Notes under the pieces: model-generated
Databases searched by the model: none
Seen by the model: the letters and a program-made list of their open reading frames with translations, nothing else
What the model was told of the DNA's origin: nothing
Shown: in pieces, positions 1 to 8,387 of the stretch
Layout of the letters: every line of letters begins with the position of its first letter
How positions within the stretch are numbered: the first letter of the stretch is position 1
Translations under genes and position numbers: made by a program
Assembly (NCBI GenBank): GCA_035556215.1
Contig: DATMFI010000004.1
Span: 1-64,000 of the forward strand
Reading direction: 5' to 3'
Length of the DNA stretch: 64,000 nt
DNA from: Palsa-892 sp035556215
GTDB lineage: Bacteria > Pseudomonadota > Alphaproteobacteria > Rhizobiales > Xanthobacteraceae

Positions 1-82
1 CTCGGTTTTCACCTTTTGCCAACTACCATCGCTACCGCACAATTTCACTAATGACATTGGATTTCCCCTTATGGAAGAAATC

Positions 83-217
83 CTATTTAGGATTCGGCCT
101 TTTCGCTAGTTTGACTTTTGTCTTCTTTCGTTGCGCTGCACGATTGGGTTTATTTTCATGACTAGATGGCTTCGTTTGAAGCATCTTTTTCAAAATATCG
201 TCGCGGGTTTTGGTCAT
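83..217 (-). CDS. Possible small basic protein, 44 aa, unknown function
   Basis: An open frame of 44 codons runs leftward from an ATG at 217 to a TAG at 83. The predicted peptide is very basic and lysine-rich (MTKTRDDILKKM start, KRPNPK end), with no recognised domain. Its start codon shares the palindrome CATG with the ATG of the rightward gene at 216, so the two genes would be transcribed divergently from overlapping starts. It lies in an AT-rich patch where open frames of this length arise less easily than in the GC-rich remainder, but there is no homology evidence. It may be a real small gene or chance. Confidence 0.35.
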   Translation of the reverse strand: MTKTRDDILKKMLQTKPSSHENKPNRAAQRKKTKVKLAKRPNPK

Positions 218-719
218 GTCACAATCCTATCACGACATCGGCGATCTGGATCATAATCACGAATTGGCGACCGCTTTGGGCGACATGGTAATTGCGTGGG
301 CCAGAGCAGAAACCGCCTTGATCTCAGCGTTCAGCCATATTGCGAAGATAAATCTTAATATGGCCTGTGCCGCTTATTACCGAATACCGACATTTGAGGC
401 GAGAACGAAATTTATTCGCGCCATGTTCGATGATTGGGACGGCGACAGCCAAGGCTACAAAAAAGATGCTCTGTTTGAGGAGATCTCCAAATTAAACGGA
501 CTGGCCCGCGCCAGAAATGATTGGGTGCACGGGAACTGGTGCGCGAACGATGATAAAACCGAAACGGTGATTTTTGATTATCGTAGAAAACCTGGAGAGC
601 CAGGTAGGCGAAAACCAGTCAAGGCCGCTGATGTCCGAAATCATATCATGGCCGTAAGGGAACGAACGCGAAAGATTGATGCGCTACTTCCCGATCATCT
701 TCATCCCGATATTCTTTAA
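216..719 (+). CDS. Hypothetical protein, 167 aa
   Basis: I do not recognise this protein. The ATG at 216 is used; a TTG at 210 would add two residues. The sequence is mostly helical in character, with a segment (about residues 85-110) reading LARARNDWVHGNW. Such an R-N-x-x-x-H pattern in a helical protein resembles HEPN-like or Cthe_2314-like proteins, but this is only a resemblance. Its base composition is clearly lower in GC than most of the window, which suggests acquisition by transfer together with the small genes beside it. The 3' end overlaps the convergent gene at 646-876 by 74 bases. Confidence 0.6.
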   Translation: MSQSYHDIGDLDHNHELATALGDMVIAWARAETALISAFSHIAKINLNMACAAYYRIPTFEARTKFIRAMFDDWDGDSQGYKKDALFEEISKLNGLARARNDWVHGNWCANDDKTETVIFDYRRKPGEPGRRKPVKAADVRNHIMAVRERTRKIDALLPDHLHPDIL

Positions 720-876
720 TTGCCGCGACTAGCATTTCCGCGACCATTGTCCGGTCCAGATGATCACCCACACCTGTATCAGGGCAATACTGCAGATAAA
801 CATGAAGCGCCGAGCTAATCATCTCATCAGTTATTTCCGGGCTGTCACGCAGGCTGTTTTCTATATTTTGCGCCAT
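646..876 (-). CDS. Hypothetical small acidic protein, 76 aa
   Basis: An ATG at 876 opens a 76-residue frame whose first 60 residues look like a real soluble acidic protein (SALHVYLQYC, MLVAAIKEYRDEDD). No family is recognised. The 3' third overlaps the convergent gene at 216-719, so at least one of the two ends could be wrong. It shares the AT-rich composition of its neighbour. Function unknown. Confidence 0.45.
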   Translation of the reverse strand: MAQNIENSLRDSPEITDEMISSALHVYLQYCPDTGVGDHLDRTMVAEMLVAAIKEYRDEDDREVAHQSFAFVPLRP

Positions 877-945
877 GGTACGTCAAGTATATAATTGTGA
901 CTATTTTCTTAATCGGATTTACCGGCGCCGGGCCTGTGGAAAATT

Positions 946-1428
946 TCAGCGCGGCTTGCCCCGCTTCGCCTTCGGCCCCTTCAGCGGCCAGTTGACGATG
1001 TGATCCTCGTAATCGCGCACCGGAATCTTGCGCTCGAAACCGCCGATCCGTCCGCGCACTGAAACGCCGGCCTCGGCCACGGTCTCGGCGCGGCCGGAAA
1101 CAAGCGGATGCCACCACTCCAGATCGCGCCCCTCGGCAAGCTGGCGATAGGCGCAGGTCGCCGGCAGCCAGCCGAAGTCATGCGCCTTGGCGGGCGTCAG
1201 CTTCACGCAATCGGAGACGCGCGCCTTGCGGTGCCGGTAGTCCTTGCAGCGGCAGGTTTCGCCGTCGAGCAAGCGGCAGGCGACGTCGGTGTAATAGACC
1301 CGGCCCGTATCCTCGTCTTCGAGCTTGATAAGACAGCAGCGCCCGCAGCCGTCGCACAGCGACTCCCACTCGGCGCGGGTCATCTCGGAAAGGGATTTGG
1401 TTTGCCAGAACTGCGACTTTTTGGTCAT
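946..1428 (-). CDS. YcgN/UPF0260 family cysteine-cluster protein
   Basis: The 160-residue product has the cysteine pattern of the YcgN/YkgJ family, read as CDGCGRCC near the N-terminus, followed by further conserved cysteines (ACRLLDGETCRCKDY and SDCVKLT). The family (UPF0260) is widespread in Proteobacteria, and its cysteine cluster is thought to bind zinc or an iron-sulfur cluster; its biochemical role is not settled. The ATG at 1428 (MTKKSQFWQ) was chosen over a TTG at 1458 because the extension is not conserved-looking. GC content matches the general chromosome, so this gene is an island of native DNA between two AT-richer patches. Confidence 0.85.
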   Translation of the reverse strand: MTKKSQFWQTKSLSEMTRAEWESLCDGCGRCCLIKLEDEDTGRVYYTDVACRLLDGETCRCKDYRHRKARVSDCVKLTPAKAHDFGWLPATCAYRQLAEGRDLEWWHPLVSGRAETVAEAGVSVRGRIGGFERKIPVRDYEDHIVNWPLKGPKAKRGKPR

Positions 1429-1751
1429 TCCGGTTTCGTTAGCGCGAAACGCCGGCAAATGTCACGGGTGAAGCGGGAACCAAACCGCCGCTTGCGATTT
1501 TTCCCAGTGACAGAGGGGCTACGGCCAATGGAGATAACGACCATGGTCACCGCCACGATACCCGTGCCGGCCTATGCTTCGATCAGCATTTGGGGCGCTG
1601 TGATCCTCGCGGTGGTGCGCGTGATCAAGGCGTCGGCGGCGGCGGCGAATGGCGTGGCTCGGTGATTACACCGGACGGGATATCTCGGCGGAATATGACG
1701 AGCGGCAAAAGCCGGTGACCATGTAATTACTCGCAGGTCTCCGCCAGAGAA

Positions 1752-2186
1752 CTATTTCGCCAGAGGCACTCTTGGTCCGAGAAACTTCCTTATTTTTCTC
1801 TTCAGAGAGGGGGCATCCCTTGTCTCACACTCCCAGATTTCCAAGATTCTCCAGCCAGCCTTTTTTAATGTATGGCGATGTCTCGAATCCCGCTGCCTAT
1901 TGCTAGCAATTTTGGGAACCCAATATTCGAGATTTGATTTAGGCAGGCGGCCATCTAAACAGCCCTTTTTACGATGGCCATGCCAAAAACAGCCGTGAAT
2001 GAAGATGATCTTTTTCCGAGGTGCAAAAACTAAGTCTGGCTTACCGGGCAGATCTCCGCGAAAAAGACTATAACGAAAACCCATTTTATGGACTATGCTC
2101 CGCACAATTCGCTCGGGTTTCGTTCCCTTGCTTCTAATGCGGCGCATATTCTCGGAGCGCAATTCCGGCGTAAGCTTATCGGTCAC
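1752..2186 (-). CDS. vsr: Very short patch repair endonuclease (Vsr)
   Basis: This 144-residue protein is a Vsr endonuclease, which nicks 5' of T in T:G mismatches made by deamination of 5-methylcytosine. The active-site and zinc residues fall at nearly the same numbers as in E. coli Vsr: Asp51 in LPGKPDLVF, Phe62, His64, Cys66, Trp68, His69 and His71 in FIHGCFWHGH, then Cys76 and Cys120 as remaining zinc ligands. It is the last gene of the restriction-modification operon and its ATG overlaps the nuclease stop codon by four bases (ATGA), implying translational coupling. The biological role is to repair mutations caused by the neighbouring methyltransferase. AT-rich composition supports acquisition as a unit. 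Confidence 0.95.
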   Translation of the reverse strand: MTDKLTPELRSENMRRIRSKGTKPERIVRSIVHKMGFRYSLFRGDLPGKPDLVFAPRKKIIFIHGCFWHGHRKKGCLDGRLPKSNLEYWVPKIASNRQRDSRHRHTLKKAGWRILEIWECETRDAPSLKRKIRKFLGPRVPLAK

Positions 2187-3064
2187 GTCGATATGTCGAG
2201 AGGAAGGTCTGCAATATCTTTAAGCCGCTTTCCTTCAATCATGTTCCGTAAAAGATCACTCGCTTCACTTTGATTTATTGCCTTTACGGCTTCTACGAGT
2301 TCATCTAGCGCAATGTGATATACACAATCGATATCACCGGTGCCTATTGCTAATGAGGCTAGCCTGCTCGGTGCGGGCTCCCCTGTTACGACAGCAATAT
2401 GCGGCGTTCTACCTTTCCTGTTGCGAATAAGATTTAGCGCTTCTGACCTGGCGTTTTGAGCCCGATCAGAACGCATAGTCCACTTGCAGGAAATGCTCGC
2501 GTGCAAAACAGGGGCGCCATTATTGACGGCCCGTATAACTGCTCTACGCGCCGTTTTATCATCTACAATAATAATTTTATTGTTGATGGATTCATCCGTT
2601 TCCAATTGACGCGCGACAACCACGTCTGGAGCAATCGTGTAATCATTTCCAAGCACTATAGCGAGATCGGGATTATCCTTCGCAATTTTCGCAAGGGCGG
2701 TGAGATGGCTGTATTGGTCGAAATCGGCAATTGTTAAGCCGCTTCGCGCATTAATCCGCCGGACTTCCCACTTGCCGGGCCTAAGCGCCGAAAGCTTGGG
2801 GAATGTTTCAGCGATAAAATCGCAAGTAATCTTTTCAAAGGTGTCACCGGCGGTCTGCGCTGGGAGTTTCTTCCCCTTCAGTAGTTTTGATCCCAGATTC
2901 GATGCAAGACGCTCTGCGATTCCCAAAGCTATATCTTTACTCGCTTTATTATTTGAATCGGCGTTCGATGCGACTCCAGACGCATCCAACAAGAGAAGCT
3001 TTTCAAGTAACCGCTTTTGAAAAGCCAAACGCGCTTTTGTAATAAGCCCGCCGCTATTTTTCAT
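2183..3064 (-). CDS. NgoMIV-family type II restriction endonuclease, predicted GCCGGC specificity
   Basis: The 293-residue protein matches the NgoMIV family of CCGG-core restriction enzymes. In NgoMIV the catalytic residues are, as I recall them, Glu70, Asp140, Lys187 and Glu201. Here Glu77, Asp147 (in IAPDVVV), Lys194 (in the diagnostic Ser-Cys-Lys, ISCKW) and Glu208 sit at a constant offset of seven, with identical spacings of 47 and 14 residues. This conserved geometry predicts an active tetrameric Mg-dependent nuclease. The recognition sequence GCCGGC is inferred from the family. The gene follows the methyltransferase with a four-base ATGA overlap and precedes vsr with another. Confidence 0.9.
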   Translation of the reverse strand: MKNSGGLITKARLAFQKRLLEKLLLLDASGVASNADSNNKASKDIALGIAERLASNLGSKLLKGKKLPAQTAGDTFEKITCDFIAETFPKLSALRPGKWEVRRINARSGLTIADFDQYSHLTALAKIAKDNPDLAIVLGNDYTIAPDVVVARQLETDESINNKIIIVDDKTARRAVIRAVNNGAPVLHASISCKWTMRSDRAQNARSEALNLIRNRKGRTPHIAVVTGEPAPSRLASLAIGTGDIDCVYHIALDELVEAVKAINQSEASDLLRNMIEGKRLKDIADLPLDIST

Positions 3065-4026
3065 GAAGCTATCGCGCGACTAGCTATACGTAATTTGTTT
3101 GAAAGGCATTCACGCAATTTTACGGCTACAGCTTCCGCCACAGGCGGCGGGAAAGCATTTCCTACTTGCCTATACGCTGCGGTCTTCTTGCCAAAAATTT
3201 TCCACTCATCAGGTAAGCCCTGAAGGCGAGCAACCATCCGGGTCGTCAAGCGCGGCATCCCCACGAAACCTTTTTCGGGCGCCTGATCAGCAATCCCTAA
3301 TCCATCTACGCCGAGCGTTGCCCACGCCTTCCTGGCACGCGTGGGGCCTAAATCAGGTCCGCCATGTTTCTTAGAGCCACCGACGATAGTCGGCGCAATA
3401 TCATCGGCGCGTTTGCGCCATGCCCAAACATTTCTCCAACCTCTTTCACCCATAAGGTCGTAGAGCGTCTCGCCGACCGTTGGCGGATTGTGGACAGCGG
3501 CAGACGGCCACTCAAAACGATCCGATAGTTCTTTACGAACGGCCACTATAACTACCCGAGGGCGCAACTGGGGTACGCCAAATTCGGAAGCATTCAACAA
3601 TCGCCAATCTGCTTCATACCCGAGCTTTTTTAATTGTCCTTTGAGGTGCAGGCGATAATCCTCAAATACAGCACTCAGGAAGCCGCGCACATTTTCAATC
3701 ATTACCGCGCGCGGTTTAATTTCATCTATCAATCTCAACGCTTGCGGGAAAAGATTACGTTCATCTTTTGCGCCAAGCTGCTTTCCGGCGATTGAAAATG
3801 GAGGGCACGGTAACCCTCCAGCAAATAAATCGGCACCTTTAAAAGGTTTACCGTCGAACTTGGCCAAGTCGGTTTCAAAAATATCCCAACTAGGGCGGTT
3901 CAATCGCAATGTTGAACAACAGTCCGGGTCAATCTCCACAACGGCAGAGTGATTAAAGCCAGCGCGCTCTAAACCAAGTGCTTGACCACCTACCCCCGCA
4001 CAAACCTCTACGGAAGTGAATTGCAC
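3061..4026 (-). CDS. DNA (cytosine-5)-methyltransferase of the restriction-modification operon
   Basis: The 321-residue enzyme has the ordered motifs of a C5-cytosine methyltransferase: SAM-binding VCAGVGG (residues 8-14), catalytic PCPPFS with nucleophile Cys74, ENV at 111-113, QLRPR at 153-157 and the closing RQVGNAFPPPVA at 286-297. The target-recognition region lies at about 205-260. It protects host DNA from the NgoMIV-type nuclease encoded immediately downstream. The start is a GTG at 4026 preceded by GAGGG. Unlike autoregulatory C5 enzymes it has no N-terminal HTH extension, and no controller protein gene is adjacent, so its regulation is not obvious. It is the first gene of the leftward operon. 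Confidence 0.93.
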   Translation of the reverse strand: MQFTSVEVCAGVGGQALGLERAGFNHSAVVEIDPDCCSTLRLNRPSWDIFETDLAKFDGKPFKGADLFAGGLPCPPFSIAGKQLGAKDERNLFPQALRLIDEIKPRAVMIENVRGFLSAVFEDYRLHLKGQLKKLGYEADWRLLNASEFGVPQLRPRVVIVAVRKELSDRFEWPSAAVHNPPTVGETLYDLMGERGWRNVWAWRKRADDIAPTIVGGSKKHGGPDLGPTRARKAWATLGVDGLGIADQAPEKGFVGMPRLTTRMVARLQGLPDEWKIFGKKTAAYRQVGNAFPPPVAEAVAVKLRECLSNKLRIASRAIAS

Positions 4027-4073
4027 GATAATGCCCTCGCCGATTCAGTGTTCTCTTTATGTTCTGTTATAGT

Positions 4074-4111
4074 TGAAAACTCACTAACGGCAATAAACAT
4101 TTGAGTTTTCA
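4074..4111. promoter_or_regulatory. 10-bp inverted repeat in the divergent promoter region
   Basis: The arms TGAAAACTCA (4074-4083) and TGAGTTTTCA (4102-4111) are perfectly complementary and separated by 18 bases. The repeat sits about 50 bases upstream of the methyltransferase GTG, in the 193-bp gap before the rightward PBP gene. It could be an operator for a dimeric regulator of the restriction operon or of the PBP gene, or a leader hairpin. I see no regulator gene nearby that would obviously bind it. Confidence 0.4.
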
Positions 4112-4219
4112 GCACAGAATTATTTTCTGACGCGGCTTCTCTCGAGCCCCACAAATGCCTCTAAAATAGCGCGATTTCCGAGAATCGAAGACAATCGCCG
4201 TTCGCGTTCCGAGGCTCCG

Positions 4220-6436
4220 TTGGCCGACCCAAAATCAAACAAACCCGCGCCGCAGAAGGTGCCGCTCCGCGTCCCGAAGATCCGCGGCCTGCGCAAGTTC
4301 TTCCTCGATCTCGACGCGCGGCTCGGGCACTTCTTCTTCACGCATTCGGCGTCGATGCGCGCGCGCTGGGATTCGTTCTCGGCGTTCATGGATCGCTTCC
4401 ATGTCGCGGGCATCAAGCGGCTGTTCGTCGAGGCGGCGTCGGAAGGCTTGACGCTCGGCACGGCCGGGCTCGTCCTGATGCTCGCGCTCGCGGTGCCGGC
4501 GTTCCGCGAAACCGGCGGCGATGACTGGCTGAAGAAGACCGATCTCTCGGTCACCTTCCTCGATCGCTACGGCAACAAGATCGGCGAGCGCGGCACGCGC
4601 ATCAACGACACCATTCCGCTCGAGGAGCTGCCGGATCATCTGATCAAGGCGACGCTCGCGACGGAGGACCGGCGCTTCTATGAGCATTTCGGCATCGACT
4701 TCGCCGGCACCTTCCGCGCGATCGGCGCCAATGCGCGCGCCGGCGGCGTCGTCCAGGGCGGCTCGTCGATCACGCAGCAGCTCGCCAAGAATTTGTTTCT
4801 CTCGAACGAGCGCACCATCGAGCGCAAGATCAACGAGGCGTTCCTCGCGCTATGGCTGGAGGCGCGGCTTTCGAAAAAGGAAATTCTCAAGCTCTATCTC
4901 GACCGCGCTTATCTCGGCGGCGGCTCCTACGGCGTGGATGCGGCGGCGCAGTATTACTTCAACAAGTCGGCGCGCGACGTGACGCTCGCCGAAGCGGCGA
5001 TGCTCGCCGGATTGTTCAAGGCGCCGACGCGCTTTGCGCCGCACATGAATCTCGCGGCGGCCCGCGCGCGCGCCAACGTCGTGCTCGATAACCTCGTTGA
5101 CAGCGGGATGATGACCGAGGGCCAGGTGTTCGGCGCGCGGCGTAATCCGGCGAAGCCCATCGACCGGCGCGACGAGGAAACGCCGAACTATTATCTCGAC
5201 TGGGCCTACAAGGAAGTCCAGCAGATCGTTGACAAGCTGCCGAAGAACGTCACCGAGCGCGTGTTCGTCGCGCGGACGGGGCTCGATGTGAACATCCAGC
5301 GCGCGGCGGAGGCGGCGGTCGAGGATTCGCTGCGGCAGTTCGGCCGCGACTACAACGTGCATCAGGCGGCGATGGTCATCATGGAGCCGAATGGCGTCGT
5401 GCGCGCGATGGTCGGCGGGCGCGATTACGGCGAGTCGCAGTTCAATCGCGCGACGGATGCCCAGCGCCAGCCGGGTTCCTCGTTCAAGCCGTTCGTCTAC
5501 GCGACGGCACTGATGAACGGCTACAAGCCGTCGTCGATCGTGCTCGACGGGCCGATCTGCATCGGCAACTGGTGCCCGCAAAACTACGGCCACTCCTACG
5601 GCGGCCCCATGACCCTCACCACCGCCCTCACACATTCAGTCAACACAGTTGCCGTAAGGCTGGCTGAATCCGTCGGGCGGGATAAGATTGTCGCGTTAGT
5701 ACGCAAGATGGGAATGACGAGCGAGATTAAAATTACTCGACCACTGCCGCTAGGTGCAGTGGATCTCACCGTTCTGGAAATGACGCGCGCATACGCACAT
5801 TTTGCAAACGGCGGACTCTCGGTCGATTCTCATGCGATTATTGAGATGCACACCCCCAAGGGCGAGCATGTTTGGGGGTGGGAGACGGACGGCAAAAAGC
5901 CTGAGAGAGTTTTGCCGGTGCCAGTTGTCGATGGCATCAACACCATGCTGAACAGCGTCGCCGAGAACGGCACCGGCCGGCGGGCGCTGATCGATGGCGT
6001 CAAGATCGCCGGCAAGACCGGCACCACAAATGCCTATCGCGATGCGTGGTTCATGGGATTTTCCGGCAATTTCGTCGGCGGCATCTGGATGGGAAATGAC
6101 GACTATATGCCGACGCGGCGGATGACCGGCGGCTCCCTCCCGGCGATGACCTGGCACAAGGTGATGGCCTATGCGCATCAGGGCGTTGAAATCAAACCGC
6201 TACCGGGGGTGAAAAGCGCGCCTGCGCCTGCGATCGACGCCCAGCGCGTCGCCACCGGGCCTAATTTCATCGAGGCTCCGCGGCCCGTCACGCTGTCACA
6301 GCGGACTTCGGATCGGCTGCTGCGCCTCGAAAAAACCTTCCGCGACACCGCCGCCACCCGCTCGTCAAGCGGACTGGAATCCCGCAAAACGACGGTGGCC
6401 GCAGACGCCGAGAACCGCGATCCCCGGCCACAGTAA
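4220..6436 (+). CDS. mrcA: Class A penicillin-binding protein (PBP1A family)
   Basis: The 738-residue protein is a bifunctional peptidoglycan synthase anchored by one membrane segment near residues 80-98 (GLVLMLALAVPAF). The glycosyltransferase domain shows EDRRFYEHFGID, GGSSITQQLAKN and LYLDRAYLGGGSYGV. The transpeptidase domain has the SxxK nucleophile Ser420 in GSSFKPF, the SxN motif Ser473-Val-Asn475 and KTGTT at 599-603. The start used is TTG at 4220; the cytosolic N-terminus is basic and proline-rich. A stretch of about 300 bases inside the transpeptidase domain (5640-5935) uses AT-ending codons unlike the rest of the gene, as if replaced by recombination. It is monocistronic or leads into the DUF1214 pair 59 bases downstream. 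Confidence 0.93.
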   Translation: MADPKSNKPAPQKVPLRVPKIRGLRKFFLDLDARLGHFFFTHSASMRARWDSFSAFMDRFHVAGIKRLFVEAASEGLTLGTAGLVLMLALAVPAFRETGGDDWLKKTDLSVTFLDRYGNKIGERGTRINDTIPLEELPDHLIKATLATEDRRFYEHFGIDFAGTFRAIGANARAGGVVQGGSSITQQLAKNLFLSNERTIERKINEAFLALWLEARLSKKEILKLYLDRAYLGGGSYGVDAAAQYYFNKSARDVTLAEAAMLAGLFKAPTRFAPHMNLAAARARANVVLDNLVDSGMMTEGQVFGARRNPAKPIDRRDEETPNYYLDWAYKEVQQIVDKLPKNVTERVFVARTGLDVNIQRAAEAAVEDSLRQFGRDYNVHQAAMVIMEPNGVVRAMVGGRDYGESQFNRATDAQRQPGSSFKPFVYATALMNGYKPSSIVLDGPICIGNWCPQNYGHSYGGPMTLTTALTHSVNTVAVRLAESVGRDKIVALVRKMGMTSEIKITRPLPLGAVDLTVLEMTRAYAHFANGGLSVDSHAIIEMHTPKGEHVWGWETDGKKPERVLPVPVVDGINTMLNSVAENGTGRRALIDGVKIAGKTGTTNAYRDAWFMGFSGNFVGGIWMGNDDYMPTRRMTGGSLPAMTWHKVMAYAHQGVEIKPLPGVKSAPAPAIDAQRVATGPNFIEAPRPVTLSQRTSDRLLRLEKTFRDTAATRSSSGLESRKTTVAADAENRDPRPQ

Positions 6437-6495
6437 GCTAGTATGAATCGAACCCAACCGGCATTTGCTACAGCAGCAAACACTCAGGCTTCGCC

Positions 6496-7071
6496 GTGCG
6501 CATAACCGCAATCCTATTGGCTGTTGCCGTCGGCGTCGTCAGCGGCCTTGGCCTCACCTGGCTCGCTTCAGCGGGCGCGCTCGGTTTCGGCACCGTCAAG
6601 ATCGGCGCCTGGACGACTTGGCCGAAAAGCGGCACACCCGAAGCCGACCCCTACTCGCGCGCGTTTTACGCGCGTTCCGGCGAACTGCCACTCGGCTCGA
6701 CCGACGGCATCGCCTTCACCGCCACCGCCGACGATAACGGCGCGGCACTCAACGGCCGTTGCGACATTCACATTGCCGGCCGCATGCCCGCCGCGCGCTT
6801 CTGGACGCTCACGCTTTATGACGGCCAAGGCCGCCTGATTGAAAATGCGAGCGAGCGCCACGGTTACACCAGCGCAGAAGTGCTGTGGAAACCCGACAGC
6901 CAGATCGAAATCGTGCTCGCGACTCGCGCGCGCGGCGGCAACTGGATTCCGACCGGCGGCCGCGAGCGCGTCAGCGCGGTGCTGCGTTTCTACGACGCGC
7001 CGATCGGGTTGACCGGACGCTCCAGCAACACGGTCGAACTGCCCGCCGTTTGGCAGGAGTTCTGCCCATGA
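6496..7071 (+). CDS. DUF1214 domain envelope protein
   Basis: The 191-residue protein starts at a GTG and has an N-terminal hydrophobic segment (ILLAVAVGVVSGLGLTWLA) that serves as a signal anchor or uncleaved signal peptide, followed by a DUF1214 domain with motifs such as WTLTLYDGQGRLI and the C-terminal ELPAVWQEFCP. In many bacteria DUF1214 and DUF1254 are fused in one protein; here they are two adjacent small genes overlapping by four bases (ATGA), so they probably act as a complex at the inner membrane or in the periplasm. Biochemical function is unknown. Confidence 0.85.
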   Translation: MRITAILLAVAVGVVSGLGLTWLASAGALGFGTVKIGAWTTWPKSGTPEADPYSRAFYARSGELPLGSTDGIAFTATADDNGAALNGRCDIHIAGRMPAARFWTLTLYDGQGRLIENASERHGYTSAEVLWKPDSQIEIVLATRARGGNWIPTGGRERVSAVLRFYDAPIGLTGRSSNTVELPAVWQEFCP

Positions 7072-7613
7072 GAAGATATCTGCTGCCCGTTCTCGCCGGC
7101 CTGGTGCTCGGCGGCATCGTTCATATCGTGACGACGCTCGCGATGCCGCAGCTTGCGCTCGACAATGCCTTCGTGCGCCTCTCCAAACTCGGCCCCGCCA
7201 ACAGCGTGCAGTTTCTGCCTGACGCCACGCCTGAAGAGGCGATCATCCCGCGCGCGGACCCTGCGTTCATCAATGCCGTTTGCCGTTACAATCTCGACGC
7301 CGGCGTGCTCAAAGTCCGCGTTCCCACCAGCGCCGACTACACTTCGGTTTCGTTTTATACGCGCCGCGGCCTTGCCTATTACTCGATCAACGATCATGCG
7401 GCGGGGCAGCGCACGATCGAATTGCAGTTGATGACCCCCGCGCAGCGCGCCGCCCTGCCCGAAGATGAAGAGATCACACGGGCCGACCGCCTGATCGTCG
7501 AATCCCCGACGACCGAGGGCATCGTGCTGATCCGCGGCTTCGTGCGAGAGCCGGGCAATCGCACGCGGGTGCGCGAGCGCCTCGCCAATGTGAGCTGCGC
7601 GCCTGAAAGCTGA
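7068..7613 (+). CDS. DUF1254-like envelope protein
   Basis: An ATG at 7068 overlaps the stop codon of the DUF1214 gene. The 181-residue product has a membrane segment at the N-terminus (LLPVLAGLVLGGIVHIVTTLAM), then a soluble domain with CRYNLDAGVLKVRVP and SVSFYTRRGLAYYSIND, matching the short alphaproteobacterial DUF1254 proteins. It is co-transcribed with the DUF1214 gene and probably partners it. The function is unknown. The gene ends just before the convergent gene at 7624. Confidence 0.82.
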   Translation: MRRYLLPVLAGLVLGGIVHIVTTLAMPQLALDNAFVRLSKLGPANSVQFLPDATPEEAIIPRADPAFINAVCRYNLDAGVLKVRVPTSADYTSVSFYTRRGLAYYSINDHAAGQRTIELQLMTPAQRAALPEDEEITRADRLIVESPTTEGIVLIRGFVREPGNRTRVRERLANVSCAPES

Positions 7614-7623
7614 TTTTTCGGAT

Positions 7624-8370
7624 TTACTTGCGAACGAGAGCGCCGGCCGGTAGCGGCGCGGGCGCCGTTACGCGCGCGAAACGTTCTTCCAGCAGCTTGA
7701 GAACGCGCTCCGCCTCCACCGCCGCCGGTGAGGGCGTCATCACTAAAAGCGTTTCGAGCGCAAATCGATAGCTCGCGATGCGTTCGCGAAACCGGCGATA
7801 GACTTCGGCAATCAGCACGCGGTTTTCGGCGACGCGCTGCTGTGCGACCTCGATCCGGCCATTGAGCGCGGGGGTGACATAGCGAAAACTTTTCTGCCGC
7901 ACGCCGTCGGCATCGAGCACGCGCTGCGCCGTCGCGAAGAACGGCCCGACAAGGCCCATGTCGGCGCGGATGTCGTCGATCAGCTGCGCATAACGCGCGC
8001 TGTGAGAGCGATAGGCTTTGGCGATCAGGAAGTTGCCGTAGCTCCGCGTGTCATAGACAAGCGGCGCATTCTTGATCAGCGTCCACAGTTCGACAAAATC
8101 GACTCCGGCGAGCGTCAGGCGCGAGCGTTCACGCTGCTCGATCGGCAGGATGACGATATAGGCGCGATCGCGCAGCAGTTTCTCATCGTCTGTAAAAGGT
8201 GCGGCGGGGACGCCTTGGCCGATGAGATCGAGCCAGCCTTCCTTCAACCAGGGCAGAAATTCATCGGCGAAGGCGCTGTGTTCCGGGCGGCCGTAATCGC
8301 CCAGCGGCTCGGCATGCGCGGGCACGCTCACGAGCGTGCAGAGCAGAATTGCGGACAGAGATACGCGCAC
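7624..8370 (-). CDS. Exported hypothetical protein, 248 aa
   Basis: The start was placed at GTG 8370 because it directly opens a signal peptide (VRVSLSAILLCTLVSVPAHA, cleavage after AHA) and lies 18 bases after the stop of the small upstream gene; a longer frame to 8601 reads through that other gene in an unnatural composition. The mature protein (about 228 residues) is mostly helical, with conserved-looking stretches FADEFLPWLKEGWLDLIGQG and a helical C-terminal region (VLIAEVYRRFRERIASYRF). I do not recognise a family; the export signal suggests a periplasmic role. Confidence 0.65.
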   Translation of the reverse strand: MRVSLSAILLCTLVSVPAHAEPLGDYGRPEHSAFADEFLPWLKEGWLDLIGQGVPAAPFTDDEKLLRDRAYIVILPIEQRERSRLTLAGVDFVELWTLIKNAPLVYDTRSYGNFLIAKAYRSHSARYAQLIDDIRADMGLVGPFFATAQRVLDADGVRQKSFRYVTPALNGRIEVAQQRVAENRVLIAEVYRRFRERIASYRFALETLLVMTPSPAAVEAERVLKLLEERFARVTAPAPLPAGALVRK

Positions 8371-8387
8371 AGCGATCGATCGCGAGA

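Noticed and set aside
1108..1665. A 185-codon frame on the + strand, including a hydrophobic 45-aa C-terminal part from ATG 1528
   Set aside because: Most is antisense to the YcgN gene. The last part (about 1528-1665) might be a small membrane peptide, but there is no ribosome-binding site or homology to support it. A short frame at 1649-1726 in another phase is equally unsupported. Nothing else was seen in 1459-1751.
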